DNA from: Bifidobacterium breve
GTDB lineage: Bacteria > Actinomycetota > Acidimicrobiia > Acidimicrobiales > Acidimicrobilacustridaceae
Direction of reading: 5' to 3'
DNA length: 64,000 nt
Assembly: GCA_945878725.1 (NCBI GenBank)
Contig: CAMCTY010000012.1
Span: forward strand, 1-64,000
Part shown: piece after piece, positions 58,145-64,000 of the stretch
How positions within the stretch are numbered: position 1 is the stretch's first letter
Layout: every line of letters starts with the position of its first letter
Made by a program: the position numbers and the translations under genes
The notes under the pieces: generated by a model
Database searches by the model: none
What the model saw: only the letters and a program-made list of their open reading frames with translations
What the model was told of the DNA's origin: nothing

Positions 58145-59212
58145 TCACCCTTCGAGCGGCAGCGTCACACTGCGCGTCATGCCCCATGAGGGGACCACCA
58201 ATGAATGTTTGCCCGGACCGCCAACGACCATCACCTTGATGTTGTCGGCATCGCCGGTCATCGGGAGGAGTTCGTTGTCGTCGACCGCCTTCATCCAGTT
58301 CGCCCACGCGAGTTCCTGAAAATGCTTGCGGAAGAGTGAAGCGGGAAGACGGGCTTTGTTGAACAGATAGGAGGACACATCAGATCGGGTCATGGCCCGC
58401 CCGGCGATGCTCGCCGCGTGTTCGGGCCCGAGGATGATGAAGTACTCAGCCTGACTGATCGGTGCATTGTTCTGCCCCAGCGAAGTCATGGCCGATGCGA
58501 TCTTGTCCAGGATCAGCGCAGGATCACCTGCGGCCTCGGCGTCATGCACGTTGTGCGGACCCTCGCCGCAATGAACGGTCACTGAACTCGGAGCGTCGAT
58601 CCCTCGACTCAACGGGTAGCTCTCCCATGGAGTCGCTTCAAGATTCTCCGCGGCACAGAAGGTGTATTTCGCGGGTTGACCATGGGTGGCTGCGTCACCA
58701 AAACCTGGCTTAGCTCCGGCGATGTGCAACAGAGCGAGGCGCACTGCGCGTCCAACCGTTGCGTTGGCGCGGTTCCCCGGCCCGAACGAGCCCACCCCGG
58801 CGTTGAAGTCGGCGGTCAACGCAATCTCGCCGTGCACGATGATCATCGGCGCAACGAGATGTGTCGTCGCATTGACACCGCGCAAGTTGACCTCGGGCCG
58901 AGCCAGTGCCCGCAACGCCGTCAAAACAACAGGGAAGACGTCGGGGGTACACCCCGCCATCACGGCGTTCACGGCGACGACGCGACGCGTCACGACACCT
59001 GATCGCGGCTGAAGGGTGAACAGGACCTCGTCCGGATCGCCCGCCGCATGCTCGAGCATCGCGTCGACCCGGCCGGCGGTAGGTGGCACCACCGGTAATC
59101 CATCACCCAAACCGCGCGCTTCAAGCAGAGCGAACATCGCCTCCGACGAATCGGCGGCCACCTCTGCCAGTTCAGGCACGTACGACTTAAGTCGTTCGCC
59201 GTTCACGGTCAT
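58145..59212 (-). CDS. Conserved hypothetical protein linked to UGSC gene
   Basis: 355 residues from MTVNGERLKSYVPEL, GGGGGAG in front. Recognisable features: DGLPVVPPTAGRVDAML near the start, GANATTH-like NATTHLVAPMIIVHGEI in the middle, GFGDAATHGQPAKYTFCAAENLEATPWESYPL and VHCGEGPHNVHDAEAAGDPA (Cys and His rich, possibly catalytic). No signal peptide. I cannot assign a function; genes of this kind appear next to UGSC genes, so the two probably act together (inference). First gene of the operon, divergent from the 59299 gene. Confidence 0.6.
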   Translation of the reverse strand: MTVNGERLKSYVPELAEVAADSSEAMFALLEARGLGDGLPVVPPTAGRVDAMLEHAAGDPDEVLFTLQPRSGVVTRRVVAVNAVMAGCTPDVFPVVLTALRALARPEVNLRGVNATTHLVAPMIIVHGEIALTADFNAGVGSFGPGNRANATVGRAVRLALLHIAGAKPGFGDAATHGQPAKYTFCAAENLEATPWESYPLSRGIDAPSSVTVHCGEGPHNVHDAEAAGDPALILDKIASAMTSLGQNNAPISQAEYFIILGPEHAASIAGRAMTRSDVSSYLFNKARLPASLFRKHFQELAWANWMKAVDDNELLPMTGDADNIKVMVVGGPGKHSLVVPSWGMTRSVTLPLEG

Positions 59213-59298
59213 TGTTCTGCTCCCCCTGAACACCAGCCGACTCGGAGGTGATCGATAGGAGAGACTCTACGCTCAGGTTCTTTTCTAAAGGCAGGCCG

Positions 59299-60141
59299 AT
59301 GCTCATCGACTCCCACACCCATGTCGCATGCGGAAACAATCCCCGATTCCCGACGAATCCGAACGGGGTGGCGAGTGACTGGTGGAAGGACGGGGGATCT
59401 GTCGGCGACCTGATCTCCGATCTGGAAGCGAACGACGTCACCAAAGCCGTCGTCGTCCAGGCAATCGGGGCTTACGGATACGACTGCAGTTGCGCTTTGG
59501 CCTCAGTTGCCCAGCATCCTGACCGACTCACATTCGTGGGTGCGATCGACATGACCGCTACCAATCCTGTTGTTGCCCTCACCGATCTCGTGGCTGATGC
59601 TGACTCCAATGGCACCCGGATCGCTGGGATCAGGCTCTTCGCGGTTGGCGGTGATGATCCCGAATGGTTAGGCGACGAGCGCCTGGGGGACGTGATCGAC
59701 GCCGCGACCGCACATGGGATCACCGTGGTTCCCACTTTGTTCGCTCGCCATCTCGACGCGTTCCGCGCCGCCCTCGATACGCGTCCCGACGCCGTCATCG
59801 CGCTCGACCATTGTGCATTCCCGGATATGGCCGAGGGCGGTCGCGCGTCGGGTCATGCTTCGTTACTCACGCTTGCGCGCTATCCGAACGTGTCGCTGAA
59901 AGTCACGTCGTATGTGCTCGAGATGGCCGACCGCGATGATCACGACCCGGCGCCGTACATCGAGACGCTCGTCGAGGCATTCGGCACCGACCGGCTCTGC
60001 TGGGGATCAGACCATCCGCAGGACCAGCGCCACAGTTACGCCGAGAAGGTCGCTCTGGCCCGCACGGCCACGCGGAATCTCACCGTTTCCGAGCGCGACG
60101 CATTCTTCGCGACTACTGCACTGCGTTTGTTCTGGCCCTGA
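59299..60141 (+). CDS. Amidohydrolase family protein (intact metal site)
   Basis: 280 residues from MLIDSHTHVACGNNPRFP, with AAAGGC upstream. DSHTH (metal His pair), VIALDHCAFPDMAEGG (His), LKVTSYVLEM and CWGSDHPQDQRHSY (catalytic Asp) give a complete amidohydrolase-2 site. It hydrolyses or decarboxylates a small substrate in the cytosol. Divergent from the CGSC operon and convergent with the LLM gene. Confidence 0.85.
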   Translation: MLIDSHTHVACGNNPRFPTNPNGVASDWWKDGGSVGDLISDLEANDVTKAVVVQAIGAYGYDCSCALASVAQHPDRLTFVGAIDMTATNPVVALTDLVADADSNGTRIAGIRLFAVGGDDPEWLGDERLGDVIDAATAHGITVVPTLFARHLDAFRAALDTRPDAVIALDHCAFPDMAEGGRASGHASLLTLARYPNVSLKVTSYVLEMADRDDHDPAPYIETLVEAFGTDRLCWGSDHPQDQRHSYAEKVALARTATRNLTVSERDAFFATTALRLFWP

Positions 60142-60151
60142 CCTGTTGCGT

Positions 60152-61081
60152 TTAGTGCAGTGCTGAACGGAACTTCGCTGCGACGTCGCTGTACAACGCA
60201 AGTGACTCGTCGTAGCCCATGACCGCAGGAACGGTGATGCGCAGATCGGTGACGCCCGCATCAATCAGCGGAGCCGACGCTTCGAAGGTCGCCGTCAGAT
60301 CGAGATTGCCATCGGCATCGCGAACCGGAATGGCGTGTCCCTGGATTTGGAACGACGGATCGCCACCAGCCGCTTCCACGGCGGCGCGCAACCTCGGGAT
60401 CGCTCCAACAAGATCGGCGCCATCGGGGCCCCACGGAATCCAACCGGTCCCGTAATCAGCGAGGCGGCGCACGACGCGCTTGTTGATCGTGCCGCTCACC
60501 CAGATCGGAACGCCGCCGGCCTGACGCGGTTTCGGCATTTGGTGGATCCTGTCAAACGTGAGTTCCGGTGACGTGTAGGACGCGACCTGTTCGCGCCACA
60601 GCAACTGACATACCTCGATGGTGTGATCGAGAAGACGTCCGCGGTTTTCATAATCGAGACCAGCCGCTACGTATTCGTCACGCTGCCATCCCACACCGAC
60701 ACCGAGTTCGAGACGGCCGTTAGTGAGCACGTCGATGGTTGCTGCCGTCTTGGCCAGAACAACCGGTGTGCGCAACGCGGCGATCAGAATCGCCGTGCCA
60801 AGACGAATCCGTTCGGTGAGCGCGCCAATTGCGGTGATGACCGTGAGAGGCTCGAGCCAATGCCCGTCGGGGCTCGTGGGCTGCTTGCCACCCATCGTGC
60901 CGCCCTTCTTGGGATCGCCATACGCCTCGAGATCCTCACCGAAGGCCACGTGATCGGAGAAAACGACACGATCGATGCCAGCCGCATCGGCGGCACGGGC
61001 CTGATCGATCAGGAACTGCCAGCTGCCCGGATCATCCTCTTGGAAGGTGCGCAACTGAATAGAGATTTGTGGCTTCGTCAT
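60152..61081 (-). CDS. LLM class F420-dependent oxidoreductase
   Basis: 309 residues. QARAADAAGIDRVVFSDHVAFGEDLEAYGDP, IRLGTAILIAALRTPVVLAKTAATIDVLTNGRLELGVGVGWQRDEYVAAG and ISIQLRTF opening match the F420-type (TIGR03619-like) LLM branch. It probably uses F420; substrate unknown. Upstream of the ATG lies CCACGCTCCTG with no clear ribosome site. Confidence 0.86.
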   Translation of the reverse strand: MTKPQISIQLRTFQEDDPGSWQFLIDQARAADAAGIDRVVFSDHVAFGEDLEAYGDPKKGGTMGGKQPTSPDGHWLEPLTVITAIGALTERIRLGTAILIAALRTPVVLAKTAATIDVLTNGRLELGVGVGWQRDEYVAAGLDYENRGRLLDHTIEVCQLLWREQVASYTSPELTFDRIHQMPKPRQAGGVPIWVSGTINKRVVRRLADYGTGWIPWGPDGADLVGAIPRLRAAVEAAGGDPSFQIQGHAIPVRDADGNLDLTATFEASAPLIDAGVTDLRITVPAVMGYDESLALYSDVAAKFRSALH

Positions 61082-61162
61082 GGGTACAGACTGCCACGCT
61101 CCTGTCGCCCCGGCACGAGGATCAGCACGGGGGTCGGCTCATGGGTCAGACTGCTACCCATC

Positions 61163-62167
61163 ATGAAACGTCTTGGAATTCTCGCCACCGGACTCGCAGC
61201 GATTGCGATTTCTATTGTCACCCTCTCGTCGACGGCATCCTCGTCCTCCACCCCCGGAGCGACTCCCGTCCTCGGCTACACGGTCATCGACAACAACGAC
61301 GGCACTTGCGATCTCAACTCGATCGATCTCACCACCGGTCAACTGACCGATCTTCCTGCCCCCTCGGCCCCGACGGCGTGTTCTTCGGACCTTGCCGTTG
61401 CTCCCAACGGAACCGTGTATGGACTCGACGGCGATCACTTCAACTTCAACGGACCCCTTTCACTCGAGCCAGCTCGCGACTCCCAGGGCAGTCCCCATCT
61501 CATCGAATACGACGATGATGGCTACGCATCGATCACCATTCTTACGAACGACGGAAATTTTCTGACCGGCCTTCGACAAGGCGGCATCGCAATCACCGCC
61601 GACGGAACGATCTACGCCCAGATCCAAGACGCAACACTGTGCGACAACATCATCAATATTCCCGGATCGCTCTATCCTTCCGACTCCATTCCCCCCGTGT
61701 GTCTGTTCACTATCGACCCCGTCACTGGCGTCACAACGCTCGTCGGCCCAGCGAACCAGTTCCCGGTCATGTTGGTCGGGTTGACCTCATGTGCGTCAGC
61801 GATGCGGACAATGGGCCCCGGCCTCAACGACCTCACCGCTCTTCCGAACCAACCCGCATCGCTGATGCTGACCTGGTCAACTGTGGACATGTCAACCGGC
61901 GCAGTCGTCCCCGATGCTGGCCAGTCGCCACCGCCGGCTTACGACTGCGCAACCTCGGGCGACACCGTGTTTGCGCTCGACTCGCATAGCGGTTCCAATC
62001 AGCTCGGCACTATGGATCTCACGACGGGTGTCTTCACTCCGACGATTGCGCTGAGCGATCCTGACGCCTTCATCTCTTGGTACTCCTTTGCGGTTGCCAC
62101 GCCAGCCGCACCGGCAACAACCACCACCGCGGCGATCGAACCATCAGTTCCGGAGTTCACCGGCTGA
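61163..62167 (+). CDS. Exported propeller-like protein with C-terminal PSVPEFTG
   Basis: 334 residues from MKRLGILATGLAAIAISIVTL; the frame extends to 60623 but that part is antisense to the LLM gene. A signal peptide (cleavage near TASSS) is followed by repeated blades of the beta-propeller kind (TCDLNSIDLTTGQLTDLP, CLFTIDPVTGVTTLVGP, NQLGTMDLTTGVFTPTI). The chain ends TTTTAAIEPSVPEFTG, matching the motif of the 331 and 6947 proteins. No LPXTG or membrane anchor. Confidence 0.75.
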   Translation: MKRLGILATGLAAIAISIVTLSSTASSSSTPGATPVLGYTVIDNNDGTCDLNSIDLTTGQLTDLPAPSAPTACSSDLAVAPNGTVYGLDGDHFNFNGPLSLEPARDSQGSPHLIEYDDDGYASITILTNDGNFLTGLRQGGIAITADGTIYAQIQDATLCDNIINIPGSLYPSDSIPPVCLFTIDPVTGVTTLVGPANQFPVMLVGLTSCASAMRTMGPGLNDLTALPNQPASLMLTWSTVDMSTGAVVPDAGQSPPPAYDCATSGDTVFALDSHSGSNQLGTMDLTTGVFTPTIALSDPDAFISWYSFAVATPAAPATTTTAAIEPSVPEFTG

Positions 62168-62233
62168 CCGAATGTCCTCTCGACTGCACACCTGATGCCG
62201 CTACCGCCCGTGATGTTCCACTAGAACTTCGCG

Positions 62234-62899
62234 ATGATTCCGCTCTGGGCTGAAGCTGCCGGCTACGCAGCAGCGGTCATGTCGATCACGAGTGCCTCAA
62301 GTCATGTCACCCGTTTCGCGCGTGTTCGCAGCGCCCAAGGGGTGGCCACCGGCACCTGGCTTCTGATGTCACTTTCGACCGTGGCGTGGTTCGCCTACGG
62401 CATCGGCATTCGTTCACCCCAGCAGATCGTGGCGAACGGTTCGTGGATGTTCGTGATCATTCCGCTGACGTGGCTCATGCTCCGTAACCGCAGTCGCAGC
62501 GCGGCCGTATCCGGAATCGTCGTCATTGGCGCGACCCTGGTTTTCTTCATCGCTCTCGGTTACGTGTGGCCGGCGATCCCGGGCTGGATCGGAGCCCCCG
62601 CGAGTTTGCTGATGACCGTCCCTCAGATCCGGTACAGCCTTCGCCATGGTCGAGGGCCGGGCGTGTCGCTCGTCGCGTGGGTGACCATCTCGATCTCGGC
62701 ATTCCTGTGGTTCGTCTACGGCGTCGGGGCCGGCGAAGTTCCCGTGTTCGTGAACTCCTTCATGCAGACGATTCTCTCGTCGACCGTCGTGGTCGTCCTA
62801 CTCGCCCGCCCAACTTCTCTAGAGCCGACGGGCGATGCTGACCTCGTGTCCGGCCGGATCAGTGACATGGAAGTAACGCTCGCCCCAGACCGCATCTGA
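62234..62899 (+). CDS. PQ-loop/SemiSWEET-like membrane protein with two internal repeats
   Basis: 221 residues, six to seven helices in two similar halves: SSHVTRFARVRSAQGVATGTWLLMSLSTVAWFAYG (first) and LLMTVPQIRYSLRHGRGPGVSLVAWVTISISAFLWFVYG (second), the latter with the P-Q motif. Such proteins carry sugars or other small solutes. The last 27 codons overlap the convergent VOC gene by 81 bases. Confidence 0.72.
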   Translation: MIPLWAEAAGYAAAVMSITSASSHVTRFARVRSAQGVATGTWLLMSLSTVAWFAYGIGIRSPQQIVANGSWMFVIIPLTWLMLRNRSRSAAVSGIVVIGATLVFFIALGYVWPAIPGWIGAPASLLMTVPQIRYSLRHGRGPGVSLVAWVTISISAFLWFVYGVGAGEVPVFVNSFMQTILSSTVVVVLLARPTSLEPTGDADLVSGRISDMEVTLAPDRI

Positions 62900-63187
62900 C
62901 GGCGCCAACGTCGGTTTGTAGGCCGCGTCGACAAGTCGGTCGTACGCGGCATCGACATCGTCGACCCACACGATGAAGCGGCCCCACTTCACGGCAGGCG
63001 GCATCCATCCCTCGTCGAGTTGGAGATTGAGGAACGCGCTCGATCCGATCCTCATCGACGTGAACGACGCGTCAGCACCACCGAAAGCGAGTTCGAACCC
63101 AAGGGTGTCGTAGAAGGCAACCGATGCCTTCATGTTGTCGGTCATCAGTGTGACCGCGCTCAGCGATTCGATAGGGCTCGTCGACAT
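62819..63187 (-). CDS. VOC family protein
   Basis: 122 residues from MSTSPIESLSAVTLMTDN. VAFYDTLGFELAFGG, SSAFLNLQLDEGW, RFIVWVDDVDAAYDRLVDAAYKP and RYFHVTDPAGHEVSIARRL follow the VOC pattern with closing Glu. Its longer frame (to 63307) is Arg-rich and not supported. It overlaps the PQ-loop gene by 81 bases at the 3' ends. Confidence 0.8.
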   Translation of the reverse strand: MSTSPIESLSAVTLMTDNMKASVAFYDTLGFELAFGGADASFTSMRIGSSAFLNLQLDEGWMPPAVKWGRFIVWVDDVDAAYDRLVDAAYKPTLAPSDAVWGERYFHVTDPAGHEVSIARRL

Positions 63188-63524
63188 GCGCCCATCCTGT
63201 CGCACATGCCGGGTACTGCGTTTCCTGCAGCGCTTGGCAACAGCCAAGGCGACCGAATCCGCTGGTGTCGGTCTCGGGCGCGAGACACACGTGCGCACAT
63301 CGCGCATCGTGGGTCAGGCGCTCACTCTCGACGGTGCTGTCGTTCACGCCAGCGCCTTCGCTCTCGCCACATAACGGCGGGCAGGTTCAGCGGGACCCGG
63401 TTGTGGGTCGTCCCCGGCGAATGGCGGAGGGGGCGGCCCGCTTTCGCGTCCGCAGGTAACGTTTCGAAGCGGCGAAGTTGCACATGAGCAGCAGCAACCG
63501 GCGATTGACGGCGAAAGGTTTCCG
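63188..63524. other. Intergenic region, 337 bp
   Basis: No convincing gene. A plus-strand frame ends at 63374, but most of it is antisense to the VOC gene or low-quality. A possible imperfect hairpin GGGACCC-GGTTGT-GGGTCGTCCC lies near 63388-63411. Probably holds the promoters of both divergent genes; no clear hexamers. Confidence 0.5.
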
Positions 63525-64000
63525 ATGTTCGAAGGATTCAGAGCGAAGCGGGCTGCGGCGAAGGCGGCGCGTGAACAGAAGGCCGAACAGGCCCGGGCGG
63601 CGAAGGCCGAGCTCGATAGAGCCAGCCGCATCAAGCCCGCGCAAGACGAACTCGATGTGGCCGAGACCCGCCTCGAAGCGGTCGACACCTTCTTCGGTCT
63701 CACCGGTCCCGATCTTCCCGATGACATGGGCGTCATCCTGAAATCTGACGAGGCGCTGTATTGCCTCGTCACCGGAGCGGTGCTCATCGAGCCGAAGAAG
63801 GGTTCCGGCCAATGGCAGGGACGCAGCCAAGGCGTTTCGATGCCGATTCCCGGCACCCGCCTGCGCTATCGGATCGGGGCCAGCAAGGGTTCATTCCAGC
63901 AGGGCGAGGAAACACCGACACCCATCGACGAGGGAACGTTCGTCGTCACCGACAAGCGCGGGATCTTCACCGGACAGAAGCAGTCGCGCGAGTGGACCTG
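63525..64000 (+). CDS. Uncharacterised protein, 3' end outside window
   Basis: An ATG at 63525 (AAAGGT about six bases upstream) opens a frame that runs past the window end: 158 codons so far. The first 50 residues are Ala/Arg/Glu/Lys-rich helix (FRAKRAAAKAAREQKAEQARAA, ELDRASRIKPAQDEL), coiled-coil-like. A beta-rich domain follows (GVILKSDEALYCLVTGAVLIEPKKGSG, DEGTFVVTDKRGIFTGQKQSREW) that resembles a PH-like/GRAM-type fold. Function unknown. Confidence 0.7.
   Translation, partial: MFEGFRAKRAAAKAAREQKAEQARAAKAELDRASRIKPAQDELDVAETRLEAVDTFFGLTGPDLPDDMGVILKSDEALYCLVTGAVLIEPKKGSGQWQGRSQGVSMPIPGTRLRYRIGASKGSFQQGEETPTPIDEGTFVVTDKRGIFTGQKQSREWT

Noticed and set aside
60623-61162. N-terminal extension of the propeller-like protein
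   Set aside because: This part is antisense to the LLM gene and precedes a clear signal peptide at 61163.
63132-63374. Small plus-strand ORF in the 337-bp gap
   Set aside because: Largely antisense to the VOC gene, no ribosome site and no recognisable domain.
1-64000. tRNA, rRNA, riboswitch or replication origin
   Set aside because: No cloverleaf, conserved rRNA segment, riboswitch core or DnaA-box cluster was recognised by eye; a covariance-model search would be needed to be sure.

Overview
The window looks like a chromosome segment of a high-GC actinobacterium, most likely from the class Acidimicrobiia (inference). The signs are moderate-to-high GC, F420/LLM-type and mycofactocin-type oxidoreductases, many GTG starts, ATGA/GTGA-coupled operons, an actinobacterial-type LexA box, and surface proteins with long Thr stalks. 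No rRNA, tRNA or CRISPR array was seen. The left edge cuts through an IS3-type insertion sequence and the right edge cuts through a gene.

Layout. 1-8.6 kb is a surface-protein region. It holds two right-handed beta-helix (CSLREA-type) exported proteins, an LPATG sortase substrate, a tandem pair of TIGR03032-type proteins, and two gene remnants. 8.7-12.8 kb holds a DUF222-HNH endonuclease gene with a perfect SOS box over its start codon and a 31-bp direct repeat around it, then a mycofactocin-type SDR, an MTA/SAH nucleosidase and a cupin lipoprotein. 12.8-20.9 kb is a probable eight-gene minus-strand operon: a sulfonate-type ABC transporter (SsuA/B/C-like), a PhyH dioxygenase, MDR and SDR dehydrogenases, a sulfotransferase and a metallo-beta-lactamase-fold hydrolase. 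This could be an organosulfur uptake and processing module. 21-26 kb has uncharacterised genes, a VOC protein, a branched-chain amino-acid-type binding protein and a SnoaL-nitroreductase fusion. 26.1-28.8 kb is a Zn/Mn ABC uptake operon (binding protein, ATPase, permease).

28.8-33.4 kb is a four-gene operon with two Gfo/Idh/MocA oxidoreductases, an alpha/beta hydrolase and a peptidase-E-like protein fused to a CysRS-like C-terminus. 33.5-36.1 kb has a TetR regulator divergent from a lipoprotein that carries a Lon-type (S16) Ser-Lys protease domain. 36.2-48.7 kb is mostly minus-strand metabolism: LLM flavin enzymes, a patatin, TauE/SafE, hydrolases, a cyclase, a ferritin-like protein, a DEAD-box helicase and an SMP-30 protein. 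48.8-64 kb has a bicupin, an SdsA1-type alkylsulfatase, a His-rich secreted protein, a CoaA-like kinase coupled to a sterol-desaturase-family protein, and a four-gene operon with a CGSC (UGSC-family) protein and a NifU-like protein. It ends with two amidohydrolase-fold proteins (one degenerate), a beta-propeller-like exported protein, a PQ-loop membrane protein and a VOC protein.

Main observations. (1) Three exported proteins and one remnant end, after a Thr/Pro-rich linker, in the same extreme C-terminal motif, [DSE]-P-x-[VI]-P-x-F-[TA]-G-COOH. It may be an undescribed sorting or processing tag, and it occurs beside a classical LPXTG protein. (2) The DUF222-HNH gene has a textbook leaderless SOS promoter and direct-repeat flanks. 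(3) Several genes have a TANNNT hexamer exactly 6-7 nt before the start codon, which points to common leaderless transcription. (4) The sulfur-linked genes cluster. All functions are predicted from sequence reading alone; no searches were run.
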